DNA of 64,000 nt, from positions 3,231,027-3,295,026 of the forward strand of contig MU839827.1 of NCBI GenBank assembly GCA_030411725.1, given 5' to 3'. Made by a program: the position numbers and the translations under genes. The notes below the pieces were generated by a model. That model searched no databases and was not told where the DNA came from. It saw nothing but the letters and a program-made list of their open reading frames with translations. Numbering within the stretch: the stretch's first letter is position 1; each line of letters starts with the position of its first letter. Below are positions 45,986 through 57,198 of this stretch, one piece after another. Source of the stretch: Echria macrotheca. Taxonomy: Eukaryota; Ascomycota; Sordariomycetes; Sordariales; Schizotheciaceae.

Positions 45986-47383
45986 ATGGCGGGCGGCACG
46001 CTCAACTTCATCACGTTCAACCAGGACCACTCGTGTCTGGCAGTTGGCACGTCCAAGGGCTTCCGCATCTACCACACGGACCCGTTCTCTAAGATCTTCA
46101 CGAGCCAGGAGGGTAATGTTTCCATCATCGAGATGCTCTTCTCGACCTCGCTGGTCGCTGTGATCCAGTCACCTAGGCATCTGATCGTCCAGAACACCAA
46201 GCGGGGGTCGGTCATATGTGAGCTAACCTTCCCTTCGGCCGTCCTGGCCGTGCGGCTTAATCGGAACCGGCTCGCCATTGTGCTGGAGGATACCATATAC
46301 CTGTATGATATCTCCAACATGAGCATGATACACAGCATCCAGACGTCGCCGAATCCCAACGCTATTTGCGCCCTCTCGCCCTCGTCTGACCCCGAGAGAT
46401 GCTTCCTGGCCTATCCATTGCCCAGGGCACGAGAGAGTGCGAGCGAGAGACGGCCGGCCCATGTGCCTCCACAACAGTCGGCCATGGTCTCTCCGACGAG
46501 CGGTGAAGTTTTGGTCTTTGATATGATCAAGCTCAAGACGATCAACGTGATCGAGGCCCACAAGTCGCCGCTCTCGGCCGTCGCCATCAACAGCGACGGC
46601 ACCCTGCTGGCGACAGCCTCGGAGACGGGCACTATCATCCGCGTCTTCGCCATCCCCGGCGGTCACAAGGTGCATGAATTCCGCCGTGGGACCATCCCGT
46701 CCACCATCCACAGCCTGTCATTCAACCAGAACTCGTCGCTGCTCTGCGTCTCGTCGGCCAGCGACACGGTCCACATTTTCCGTCTGAAAGATACCAGCGC
46801 CGGCACCATCATCCCGCGCGTCGATCGGACCTCACGCTCCCGCAGCTTTGACAGCAGCGGCGACTCGCCGAGCAGTAACACCGGCTCGCCCCGCAGCGAG
46901 TCGACCGACTTCCCTGACCGGGACAGTGCCGGGGCCAACCACAGGAGACAGAGCGGGTCGATTGCCGGCGTGGGTAACATGTTGCGCCGGTCATCGCAGA
47001 TTATGGGTCGCGGGATCGCCGGCGTCGTGAGCACCTACCTCCCGCCGTCGGTTACCGACATGTTTGAGCCCGCGCGCGACTTTGCCAGCGTCAAGATACC
47101 GAGGCCACAGAACAGCGCGTCGGGTCGCGGGTCTATGAGTGGGCCTCCGATCCGCAGCGTCGTGGCCATGAGCAGCTCGTCGCCGCAGGTCATGGTTGCC
47201 ACTAGTGATGGCACCTTTTATGTTTTTAATATCGACATGGAAAAGGGCGGCGAGGGTACGTTGGTGAAGAAGTTCAGGTTAGTAGTCTCATGGCTGGTGG
47301 GTTTCGGGCCTAGTATGCTGACGGTTCTGCCTTTTAGCGTCCTCGAGAGTAACGATTCCGATGCCTCTGGATACTTACAGTAG
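45986..47383 (+). CDS. ATG18: Atg18, PROPPIN autophagy protein
   Basis: Two exons, 45986-47277 and 47338-47383, giving 445 residues. The seven-bladed WD40-like propeller starts MAGGTLNFITFNQDHSCLAV. The phosphoinositide-binding motif FRRG is present in HKVHEFRRGTIPSTIHSL, followed by SFNQNSSLLCVSSASDTVHIF. A Ser/Arg-rich loop (about residues 275-330) sits in blade six, as in other fungal Atg18. The last exon adds only 15 residues and ends SGYLQ. Atg18 binds PI3P and PI(3,5)P2 on phagophore and vacuole membranes, works with Atg2 in lipid transfer, and regulates vacuole size through Fab1. The start ATG lies in the context CACGATGG. Confidence 0.96.
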   Translation: MAGGTLNFITFNQDHSCLAVGTSKGFRIYHTDPFSKIFTSQEGNVSIIEMLFSTSLVAVIQSPRHLIVQNTKRGSVICELTFPSAVLAVRLNRNRLAIVLEDTIYLYDISNMSMIHSIQTSPNPNAICALSPSSDPERCFLAYPLPRARESASERRPAHVPPQQSAMVSPTSGEVLVFDMIKLKTINVIEAHKSPLSAVAINSDGTLLATASETGTIIRVFAIPGGHKVHEFRRGTIPSTIHSLSFNQNSSLLCVSSASDTVHIFRLKDTSAGTIIPRVDRTSRSRSFDSSGDSPSSNTGSPRSESTDFPDRDSAGANHRRQSGSIAGVGNMLRRSSQIMGRGIAGVVSTYLPPSVTDMFEPARDFASVKIPRPQNSASGRGSMSGPPIRSVVAMSSSSPQVMVATSDGTFYVFNIDMEKGGEGTLVKKFRLVVSWLVGFGPSMLTVLPFSVLESNDSDASGYLQ

Positions 47384-48893
47384 GATGGGGAGTATGGTAA
47401 GGCGAACTCATGGGTCCAGCCTGTCGTCAGGGCGTACCGAGGCTGGGTTACGACTTTATGAGATTTTGAACGGGCTCAACATTAGGTCCGACCTGAATGG
47501 GTGAATCGGAGAGTGGCATTGGTAGTCAGAATTCCGATGTGTATACGTTGGTGGTAGTTTGCTACAGCCGGGAAGGGGGGTGCACGTTTTAATGGTGAGG
47601 GAGGGGGGTTGAAGGGTTGAAGTGGTGCAAGTTTGATTGGAAGCATAGCGTTTGGCGTTTTTTTATTACTCCTCTTCTTGTAAATGCTTTTTTCCAACGC
47701 TTTTCTTTCTCTGATATGTCTGTAACCGGACGGTTCGCTGCCGGAGGGCGTGGCTAGTTTTGTACTTTTACGTTACTTTGTCCTGGTTCTGATACCGAAG
47801 GGCTTGAGGAATCAGTGGGATATGCTATGGGGAATACCTCTGCTATGATATCTTTGCCGGTGTGTTTTTTTGTCCATCGGTGACACTGTGGTGGTTATCA
47901 TTGGGACCCGTCCCGTTATGGCTTTCTTCAGGTTCTACTACAAGAGTTAATAGACTTGCAATAGTTAATATCATTGATACCATGGCCATGGTCGCCCGGA
48001 TTTGTAACTACCTCCTCCATCCTCTTGTTAGTTCCCCAACAGTCTGTACGTCCGTTTGCTTTTCCTTTCCTTGCGGAGTCATCACTTCATAACTACATAG
48101 AACATAGAGGGTTTAGACCTGCTGAATGTCACCAAGCTAGCTGCCACGGAATATCTCCAAGGTTCATGGACACCAAAACACGCTACCATATCCCGTAAAC
48201 ACAAGCACTTGGCAACGTCAATATCACACGAATCATGGATGAGATTTCTTTGGCAACAAAACATGTTTTCGACTTTTGTTACCCTCCCTCCTACCCCCCT
48301 GAAAAGTCTGTTCATGCTATGCAGGCATACATGCCCTGCCGCCATATCCTACTATCCTATCCTACCCTATCCTTGACACACAAACCTAAAGGAAGAAAAC
48401 AGCACATTTCCAACTCATCATAAACCCAAAACTGTCCAACAAGAAGAAGAAACTTAAAGTCCTGACAAACTATTCCAATCCCATCATATCCATCAAGCGG
48501 ACCGGAGAAGAATACACGAAACAGCCAGAACGCCCGCTCTTCGCTTGTTTGTCGTCACACAAAGTTCCAACCCAGATATTCATCCACTCATATCCGTCAG
48601 TTACCCATCTGTCCCGGAGGATAGTCGTACCCCCAAGACCAAATCGAAGAAAAAAAGTCGTTTTCATCATTCCTTCATCATAGCTTCCCTCCCATCCCAG
48701 GGAAAAAAAAAAAGAGTGTCCAAAATAAACAAGCCGAAAAGAAGCTTAACACAAAACGGGCATATCCAAGCAACAAATGTGAGTGGCCACGTCATCACCA
48801 CCCACCAACCCTAGCGTTGGGTAGCGTCATGCGAATAAAAATCCGCTGCAGGACCAGACTTCCGACTTGTCTTCCAAAGTCTTTCGTCTTTCC
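47384..48893. other. Convergent intergenic region between ATG18 and PPS1
   Basis: About 1.5 kb, T-rich on the ATG18 side and A/C-rich on the PPS1 side, consistent with two facing 3' UTRs. No gene is seen. Confidence 0.55.
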
Positions 48894-51080
48894 TCATCTC
48901 GCATATGGTCGGTTCATGAGAGCAACTTCGCGGGCGATCTCGCCCCATTCGAGCTCCCTCCTTATGCCGCCGCTTTCATCACCCTCACATTCCTCTTGGT
49001 CCCGCTGCGTCTGCAGCGCTTCCTCCCACTTAAGGAGTTCGTACGCGAACCGGAGGTGGGGCTGAATGATGACATTCAGTCGTCGGGCCCGGACAAAACA
49101 GTAGGCCCGCGGGAACGACAGGCCGAGGGCCCGCATGACCTCGGCGATGCAGATGGTGGCACTCCGAGAAACGCCGACCCTGCAGTGAACGAGCGTCGCC
49201 GTTCCATTACGTCGGCCGCGGTCTGGCACAAGGTTAGTCGAAGTATGCTGGGGCCGCGATGATAACTCACCAATGAACTCCAAACATCTCTCAAATTCAT
49301 CCGTCAGCGGGTCGATACCGTTATCTTGCACACCCTGGACAACACAGGTGTTCTCAACTCCCCATTCTTCTAGCTCGCCGTCTCGCCACATGGCCATCTC
49401 GCCGACACTCAATATCTGACCAATGCCGAGCGACCGGAGCAGGTCGGGATTATTTGCGTGGCCTAGGTTGCCAAGATACATATAATCCAGGATCCGACTT
49501 GGGAATGAACCATCAAATCCCGTGAACCAACGGGGTTCCTCCCTGATCAACGCCGTGATTTCGGAGAGGCTGCGATCGGCGCTCGCTGGCGACTCGTGCA
49601 GAAGACGAGGCGATATAGCCGTCAGCAACGCAACGTCGGACGGGTAAGCAAAGAAGTTGCGCTTCATCGTTGTATGCAGATGCAGCCATGCGTCAGGTAC
49701 CGGACGACCGGTGCTGTAGCTGTAATAGGCAATACCCAATAGTGTCGACTCGGTATATCCATCGGCGCAGTGGATGAGGATCTTGCGGGGACGGGACTGG
49801 AAGTTGGAAGGCTTTGATTCGCCATCTGTCTCTTCAAACATGGGAACATCACCGTCCTCGTCGGGGGCCGAAGACTCGGATGCGGACGGGTGAGTGCCGT
49901 GTGCCAAGTGCCAGATCCACTTGCAAGTCTCCAAGATGATATCGGCTTCGGCGTGTGACCAGGTGGGAGCGAGAATGCTCCCTGAAGACGGGAAATCGAT
50001 ATACTGCCTGCCAGCGGTCTCCTCGCCGCCCTCGGCGATGGCCACCAGGGTGCCGTGATCAAGTCGTCCGAGATCGCTACATTCAATGAGGATGTCGTAT
50101 CCCTGCTCCTCCTCTGTCGCCTGGTCGGGCGTCGGGCCAAGCCACACATTGTGTGAAATCTCCGAGGCCTCGGTCATGGCGTACATCTCGAGGCGTTCTT
50201 GGTTCGCAAAGTCCAGCACGTTGCCCGTAGGACGGCCGGCCGAGTCGACGGCGATAACCTCGGGGTGGTTCTTCTCAAACTCGGAAAAGGGGCTAATGCA
50301 GATAAAGGTGTTGTAGTCGGGTAGATCGTGGCGCTGAATCTCGTGCTTGGTGCGCCAGCGCTGCTGGGCCGCAGCAATGTCCCAGCCCAGCTTGCGGACG
50401 AGGACTTCGTCATCGCCATAGACTATGATATCCGATGTCATGGCGGCCTTGGCGGCCTGGATCTGAAAGTTGCGGACTGAAAAGCCCTCGCGCGGATCGA
50501 TGTCGAGAAACTCGGCGGCTGCGTTGCCCAGCTGGAGGAACTCGTGCGGAGCAATTGCCCCTTTGAGGCGCGACACGTTCAGATCGCCGTCAGCCTTGAC
50601 GAGCGTGATTCCGCGCAAGCAGCCGGGTGTTCGTCGCAGGGCGCGCTTGCGGGCGATGAAGAAGGCCTGCTGGATCTGGTTGCTCGGGTGTAGACCGTGG
50701 AACCAGGGAAAGACCTGGGAGGGGTCGGGAAGCGGCTGGCGCGACACATGATCCAGAGCGGCCGCGACATCGGCGGCGTCGATCTTGTATACGGCCAGCT
50801 TGCCAGAGTCGAGGCGGATGTACTTGTCTGGCGGGAAGAGCAGCGACTGTTGGAGCTGGTCTTCGTCGCTACCGGGGGACGGCGGCGGCGTACTGGGTTC
50901 CTCTTGGGGCACCGGCCCGGGAGGACACACGGGGATGTGTTTGTTTGGCACCGGGCCGGGACACGGCTGCGAGGCCGTCGGGGAGTTGATGCCCTCGAGC
51001 ACCATGGCCGACGGCGACCGGTAGTCGGACCCGGGACGGTGGGAGGCGATCGGCCGGGGAAGCGTGATAGTGGCCATCAT
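48894..51080 (-). CDS. PPS1: Pps1-type dual-specificity protein phosphatase
   Basis: Two exons, 51080-49271 and 49222-48894, giving 712 residues. The catalytic loop HCRVGVSRSAT lies in the C-terminal domain, giving the HC-x5-R signature of dual-specificity phosphatases; DYMYLGNLGHANNPDLLRSLGIGQILSV precedes it. An N-terminal half unique to the Pps1 group contains a second phosphatase-like segment (ILIHCADGYTESTLLGI), where HC is kept but the following Arg is replaced, so it is probably inactive. The start is ATGATGGCC at 51080; an upstream GTG-initiated frame is not credible. Yeast Pps1 acts in S-phase control. The 48-nt intron (GTGAGT, CTAAC, CCAG) has no stop and keeps frame if retained. 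Confidence 0.92.
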   Translation of the reverse strand: MMATITLPRPIASHRPGSDYRSPSAMVLEGINSPTASQPCPGPVPNKHIPVCPPGPVPQEEPSTPPPSPGSDEDQLQQSLLFPPDKYIRLDSGKLAVYKIDAADVAAALDHVSRQPLPDPSQVFPWFHGLHPSNQIQQAFFIARKRALRRTPGCLRGITLVKADGDLNVSRLKGAIAPHEFLQLGNAAAEFLDIDPREGFSVRNFQIQAAKAAMTSDIIVYGDDEVLVRKLGWDIAAAQQRWRTKHEIQRHDLPDYNTFICISPFSEFEKNHPEVIAVDSAGRPTGNVLDFANQERLEMYAMTEASEISHNVWLGPTPDQATEEEQGYDILIECSDLGRLDHGTLVAIAEGGEETAGRQYIDFPSSGSILAPTWSHAEADIILETCKWIWHLAHGTHPSASESSAPDEDGDVPMFEETDGESKPSNFQSRPRKILIHCADGYTESTLLGIAYYSYSTGRPVPDAWLHLHTTMKRNFFAYPSDVALLTAISPRLLHESPASADRSLSEITALIREEPRWFTGFDGSFPSRILDYMYLGNLGHANNPDLLRSLGIGQILSVGEMAMWRDGELEEWGVENTCVVQGVQDNGIDPLTDEFERCLEFIGELSSRPQHTSTNLVPDRGRRNGTATLVHCRVGVSRSATICIAEVMRALGLSFPRAYCFVRARRLNVIIQPHLRFAYELLKWEEALQTQRDQEECEGDESGGIRRELEWGEIAREVALMNRPYAR

Positions 51081-54000
51081 GATGGACGGTCGATGGGCAA
51101 GACCCGGTCGCCGTGAATCAGCGAAACGGCCCACTGGCTGGTGTCGTTCACGCGGGCGATTGCAGCGCCGGCATTGACGTGATGTGTGTGCTCGCGCTCA
51201 GCCAACGGCGGGAATCTGAAGTCGCGATAGAAATAGGTCCGGGCCCCGTTGAGGAGGTCGGTGAAGCACGGTCGGGAATGATGTAGGAGGCTTGGGGACC
51301 TGCTCACAGCATTCCAGCCGCTAACGAGTGCGTCTGGGGATGTTGAGGTGATGAAGTGAGGGGGAGCGACGAGAGACAACGGCGGGCTTGCAGCCTTATC
51401 GCACACCCCTGTTGATAGGTCGATGGCTGTTAAGGTCGAGCCCACCAGATCCCGGCGAGCACGCAACGGCAGATAAGACGCGGCAATCGCTCAAGTTTGT
51501 CTGATAATAATCGCGTGGAATCCAGGACGATCGCAGAGACAGACAGCAGGACGAGATGGAGAACGGGAAGACAAAGAAAGCTGACGAAAAGGAAGCATGG
51601 ACATGGGGCATGCAATCCACGGCCGCGGGCGGGGAGCACAAGCAGCCCGATCCTGGCGTCCCAGTACCGGCCGCGGGTGGCACTCTGCTAGCTAGCACTC
51701 TGGGGAAGGCCACAAGCGAACGTGCATCACGACGTCGACAAACTCGGCCAGCTTCCTCCCAACGGCCGCCATCTGTTGTAGGGCCACACCATTTCAATTG
51801 GCCTCGATGCTCTCGATGCTGTGGCGATTCACAAGCAAGCCAAGAAAGAAACAGACGGGTTCTGGAGCCAGCCGATCCTGCCCCAAAGTGGTGAGGGGGA
51901 GCGCGGGAGCTCTCAAGCTCTGCTGACCTCACTCGACTGACTACCGTACACAGTACGACTGCGGAATACTAAGGCAGCTTCGACGTTGACATCCCGCGAG
52001 CCTCCTTCTCGGAAAGGACCCCAATTCTACCTAGACTGCCGTAAAAAATGTTTGGTCGTCACCAACAACGCCAAAACATGGCGTCTCAGAGCTGGTCGAA
52101 ACATCGTCACGGCAGCGATGGCCCAAGATGTGGCCCGCGCGGCGTTTAATCGAAGCAAGTGAGCAGTGGGGAAAAGCAACCAGGGGTCAAGACGACAAGG
52201 CAAACAGCGGGGCGGCCCACCCACACACAAGGCCGGCCGGCCAATCAGCCCTGCAGCAGCCTGCTTTATCCCCAACATGTCGACGGCCAATGAGTGTCTC
52301 GGTGCCTCCTCCAACTCGCCCCATCTTGGACTGCGCAATGCACTTGGACTCATCCTGCGCGGCGGGCGTGCAGCGGCGACGACTCCTCACTGCACGTCGT
52401 CAATTCGAAATTGGCTATTTTGAGTTTGGAGTCGGAATGACTGTGTGGGCGAGGCATTTCCAGCTGGGGGTGAGAACCGAGGATTGACAGACAGGTCGAC
52501 AGTGGGCGGCAATGTCACCTCTCATGAAAGCTATATAGACTAGAGTATATCGTTTGTTCACTGGCGGCGCGACACAGTCGGAGTGGATGCCGGACCCGAT
52601 CCAACGGGCCGACGAACTGGTGGCCCGCCGATGTGAGCGGCTCCACTCGTCTCGGCTCCGCCCCGGGAAGTGGATTCGCCAGCACAACCCCACAAACCGT
52701 TGATCATGACAGGTCTGGGTGTTTTGGGCAGATGGCTGTCAGCAAACCCCATATTCGCTCTCCGCGCTCTGTGTACGCACGCCTCCGAAGCCTCCCGACT
52801 CGGCTGCTGCTGTGCGATATCAGCTTCTGTAGTCCTCTTACCAAAACTGGCGAGGTGCGGACCAACGACTTACTCATAGGCACGGTTGGAGTATCACCAA
52901 GTCACCAACTCTGGGAGTCGCCACGGCCGCTCCATATACCTTGGTACGCCTCGAGACACTGGAGAGTAAGGCCGGGTCAATGAGACGCATCAGCTCGTCG
53001 TGAGAAAGTGATGCGATAGTGGCCGATGCACAAGGTGTAGCGTTTCTGTCGTTGGCGGTCGGCGTTTCCTTTTCGACCTTGCCGAGGCTGGATATCGTCG
53101 TGGATCAATACAGCTTAGTGACGGAGCTAGTCCCTTGATGTAGCATAGCTTTTATTCTAGGTCACATCAAGCATATCATCTCGCGACAGAACAGAACAGA
53201 AAGGAAGGCGGAATCCTATACCGAGTCATCACCATGGTTGCGACCACTGGAGCTAAAGATCTTGACTATCAGTGCTATTGGCGATGCTTTCAAAATGTGC
53301 CACCGCGCGGTACCCCGTTTAACTAAAAGCTTGTGTACTCTTATCTAGGCTCCTCTAGCAGCACAACGACCATAAGAACACAGAGTCACGTGTAGGTAGT
53401 TGGGCATCAATATTCGCCAGTCGACTGATCGATGGAGTGAAGTGATACACCTTGCCAACATCGGAAGCAATACAAACCTCATTCCCCAGACGGATAGATG
53501 GGGTCTGCGCCTTCTGTCAACAACAGAAGTTCGCTGCTTTGGTATCAAGACGCCCCTGGAGAGAATTGGTAGCGGTGTTGTATGTCAACATAGTACCTGT
53601 ACGTTGCATGTCTGATGCCTACTATATACTTGTCCCCGGATACCAAATTCTCCTGTCCATCAGATCCCAAGTGCTCTGGGCCGGGGTATCTCATCCTTCC
53701 GAGGATCAGAAGAAACAACACACGACACCGCATCGCCACTTGATAGCAAAATAGACCCCTAAGCTGCTTTAATCCAAGCTCGGGTTGTATGTAGTCTCTC
53801 TCGGTCCTCCCTCTGTCAAATTCTACCTCGTCTGCTAAGCTTCCTCGACTCGACACAGAGTATTTATATACGGCACAACATAGAACAGAATCGGAATTCG
53901 CACCTTCTCTAGGTATTCTGCGAGAGACTGTGTGATTTTACCCAAAAATCCTGACCATCATCATCAATCATACACCAGATAATCCCATGTTCGAGACAGA

Positions 54001-54330
54001 ATAATTTCACCCATCAAACCGCCGCCGCAAATCCGTCCCCGTCCCCCCATCCTCGGAACCATGTGGAGATAAAGCTCAAGACTTTTATACTTTACGGCAT
54101 ATGGTGGTTCTGTAGGTATTGGTGATATTATGTGTAGATAACTACTTTGCTGAAGTCGTGGTTTCCCTGGCAGAGCCCTCTAGGACACCTCGACGGACGG
54201 GGCTGGAAAGGGGCAGCGCGGAAACGGGTTTTGGGATTTTAGCTTCATAGTTTTATCCCAAAAGGGTGGGGGAGGGGGATGTTTGTTACGAACCCACACT
54301 TCTCTCTCGGGAGGAACGGGGTGAGAAGAG

Positions 54331-54369
54331 GAAGAAGAAGAAGAAGAAGAAGAAGAAGAAGAAGAAGAA
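54331..54369 (+). repeat. (GAA)n trinucleotide repeat
   Basis: Thirteen GAA units, purine on the plus strand, with GAAAAAG after. Confidence 0.9.
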
Positions 54370-55246
54370 AAAGATTGATGGTACTGGCACCAGAGGGGAT
54401 TAATTTGATGAAACAACTGCCTCCACCTAATCTTGTTCTTTTTTTGTACTCTCCGTGGCAAGGTAACTAACTCACCGAGAAGGGATCGGTGAGAATGGTT
54501 TCAAACATCAGCAACTCACTCAAATACGACGGGAGCCACTCTTTTCTTCTACGTAGGTAGGTGCCCATTCTCACCATGCGGGGGGCGGACACATCACCCT
54601 CCCCTGGCCAAGCCAGCTACCACCAGCCAACCATTATATTTAGTTCCATGAAACCAATCTCATCAAGCATGTCAGGCACCTGGTAGGTACTTGGTATAAG
54701 AAGCGACTGACTAACTGAACCCATACCCTGTAGGGGTAAGTCGGCCAGACCTGGATAAGCTCTCCTTCGGGGACCAGGACAAACACTGTTCGTCGTAAGA
54801 ACTCAACCGCAGCAGTCCACCAGGTCGGGCTGGTTGGTAACAACGAAACCCATCCCCAGAAAACATCATAGCGACAACATCCCAGAAGACAAAATCCCAT
54901 ACGGAATACACTCAAGTAAATCACAGAAAGTCGAAGCGACCATATTATGCATAGATATCCTGTCAATCAAAAACGTATAATTTGCTTCGGCACGAAGGCC
55001 ATCTACCTGAGCCCCCTCCCCAAGCCAAACGTGTGAACCTGATATCTCTCTCCCTCTCTGTCTCCCTCCATACTCCTCCCATCATCAATAACCCACACCA
55101 TCAATCATCCATACATAACCCAATCCACCTCTTACTCTGCCCCCAACATCGGCAACAGCTCATACATGATATATAACCACACACCAAAAAGAAAAAATAC
55201 ATGACTTCCCAAAAAATGGGACCGTTGCCGTGGGGACGCTTTGTCT

Positions 55247-55263
55247 TTCTCTCTCTCTCTCTT
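55247..55263 (+). repeat. (CT)n microsatellite
   Basis: A short CT dinucleotide run, followed about 80 bp later by an ATG-triplet run. Confidence 0.8.
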
Positions 55264-55330
55264 TCCTTCCCCTGATATAAAAAAAAGTCTATCCAATTGT
55301 TTCCCGTGCCCCCCTTTCCCTGTCTATAAT

Positions 55331-55348
55331 ATGATGATGATGATGATG
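55331..55348 (+). repeat. (ATG)n trinucleotide repeat
   Basis: Six ATG units in tandem. An imperfect (CCCATA)n run follows near 55401-55425. Confidence 0.85.
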
Positions 55349-56235
55349 TTGAATGATTTTGTTTTGTGTGTGTGCGTGCCCACCTCTTTTATCCTTTCCA
55401 TAACCCATACCCATACCCATCCCATATCTACTGCCCCGGAGAGATATCATATCAGACCCCAATCGAAATGCAAAAAAGAAGTGTACAATAATACAGGTAT
55501 CAACAATGGTTCGTGGGGGGGTATATGAAGTAAAAAACGAGAAACCAAAAATAAAACAAAACAACTACCAGGCGTGAGCCAAGGGCAGTTTCGAGGGGGT
55601 ATGCTAAACTTTTTTTTTGTTGGTTTTTGGCTTGCGTAGTCCACCAATGAGGAGTCGACAACGACGACGAGGATAATAGGTAAAAGAAGCTCCCGACCCG
55701 ATGCGGTATGTTGAGGTGATACCAGCCAATCGAAGATTTAGGATCCGAGAGGCGAAAATCATCAGCGGGAAGCCATCCCTAGCGTGGATGCAGCCCAATG
55801 GTGAGCAGACTGAAAAGGGCGCGGCGGACACAGCCGCTGTGGCTTCGGTGTGGAAAAAGCCTCGGCGGCCTCTTCCTCCCCTTGCCCATAAAAGTCCGTT
55901 CGCTGCAACGTCATCGGCCAGGCTGCGACGCTGATGTCGGATAAGGGCTGGGACTGGGCTGGGTTGGATGAAATGTGGGTCCGCGCCCAAGAGACGGGAG
56001 AGCGGGAGGAGAGAGAAAAATTTGTGTGGTTTCGCGAAATTGTGTGTGTGTGTGGGCGTGTGTGGTGTGTCGTCGTCTTCCCCTGAATTGGGTGCTAAGG
56101 TAGCCGTGCAGAAACCTTGTTGTGGTCGCAGGCCAATCGGGGTATCTTTGGAGTGAAAGCGGATTGGTGTTGAAAAAATGCAAGGTCGGGAGGAGCCGAA
56201 AATGACCATGGCGGCATTGGCCAGTCAGTTAGGAT

Positions 56236-57198
56236 CTACCCTCTTCGCTCCCGACCTGCGCGCTGTTTATTCGGGAGCGGGTGCGGGTGGTACAGTCCGT
56301 CTTCCTCGTCCCGTGATGTGTCGCTGTAGGAGACGACGACCTGCGGATGCACCGCTTGTGCTCTCGGGGCGCCGGCTGGCTGGTACTGCGGTGGATAGGG
56401 CGCCGATGAGTACGAGTACTGTCGCGACGGCGACGGAGGCACCTGGGCTTGCGGGCGCGGCGCCGAGGCTCCGAGGGGCTCGACGTAGCTCTCGCGCCGG
56501 CTGCGGTGGCTCTTGTTGGACGTGTTGCTGCTCTTGGCGTCGCTCTCGTCGCCCGTCTTGTCGAAGCGCCGGCGAAGACGGTCCATCTCGCGCTCCTTCT
56601 CGCGTTCCATCTCCTTTTCGATTTCGCGGTGGAGGCGCTCGCGCTCCTTCTCGCGCTCTACCCGGTCCGAGTCGCGGACGCTGTGTCGCTTGCTGGCGCT
56701 CCGCCGGGGCTTCTTCTCTTCGTCGCGGTCGGTGTTGAGGGCGCCGCTCATGACGGGCGACGACTTGCTCTTGCGCTTTGTCGACGACGATGACGACTCT
56801 TTCAGTTCTTCCTTGAGTCGCGCATTCTCTTCGGTCATCTCCTTGTTGGCCTTGGCGAGCTTGGTCTTCTCCTCCTCGAGCTCGTCAACGTGGTCCTCGA
56901 GGGCGCGCATGCGCGCCTCGGCCTCCTTGATCTCCTTGTGGGCGCGCGACAAGAGGTCGTCGAGCTCTGTCGCCTTGGCCATCCACCGCTGCTTGGCGCT
57001 GACCTCGTTGTGCAGAGCATCCTGCAGCGCATAGAGATCGGGTGCATCGAAGTCGGATCCCCCAAAGGGACGGTCGCCGTATGCCGTGCGGCTCTCGCTG
57101 TCGCTGAACGAACCCACACCCGAGTCACTCCGCTGGTGATCCAGGTATGACCCACCCGAAGGTGAGTCCCTCCGGAACTTGACCGTCTTGCTGGACAT
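56236..57198 (-). CDS. Coiled-coil protein with basic Arg/Glu-rich segment, unknown
   Basis: Intronless ORF of 320 residues; start ATG in context GGACATGT on the reverse strand, giving MSSKTVKFRRDSPSGG. Residues about 55-140 form a strong coiled coil with heptads (ARMRALEDHVDELEEEK, LAKANKEMTEENARLKEEL). Then comes a Ser/Lys linker and a second, highly charged helical segment rich in REKERERLHREIEKEME-like repeats. The tail is Pro/Tyr/Ser-rich and disordered. No catalytic motif or membrane segment is seen. A TTATAAG element about 120 bp upstream (near 57318-57325) may be its TATA box. Family not recognised; similar proteins are known only as hypothetical in filamentous fungi, to my recollection. 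Confidence 0.82.
   Translation of the reverse strand: MSSKTVKFRRDSPSGGSYLDHQRSDSGVGSFSDSESRTAYGDRPFGGSDFDAPDLYALQDALHNEVSAKQRWMAKATELDDLLSRAHKEIKEAEARMRALEDHVDELEEEKTKLAKANKEMTEENARLKEELKESSSSSTKRKSKSSPVMSGALNTDRDEEKKPRRSASKRHSVRDSDRVEREKERERLHREIEKEMEREKEREMDRLRRRFDKTGDESDAKSSNTSNKSHRSRRESYVEPLGASAPRPQAQVPPSPSRQYSYSSAPYPPQYQPAGAPRAQAVHPQVVVSYSDTSRDEEDGLYHPHPLPNKQRAGRERRG

Larger units (their letters stand above)
51081..56235. other. Gene-poor region between PPS1 and a coiled-coil gene
   Basis: About 5.2 kb without a gene I can support. The first part must contain the PPS1 promoter. The segment near 53400-53900 reads like a decayed gene on the minus strand but cannot be assigned. The last part (54200-55600) is rich in microsatellites and in T/A and C/T tracts and probably includes the 3' UTR of the coiled-coil gene. 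Confidence 0.5.

Noticed and set aside
53345..53856. Possible decayed gene on the minus strand
   Set aside because: Pieces such as GNEVCIASDVGKVYHFTP and FDRGRTERDY resemble beta-propeller/F-box proteins, but frames shift and stops intervene and I cannot name a parent family.
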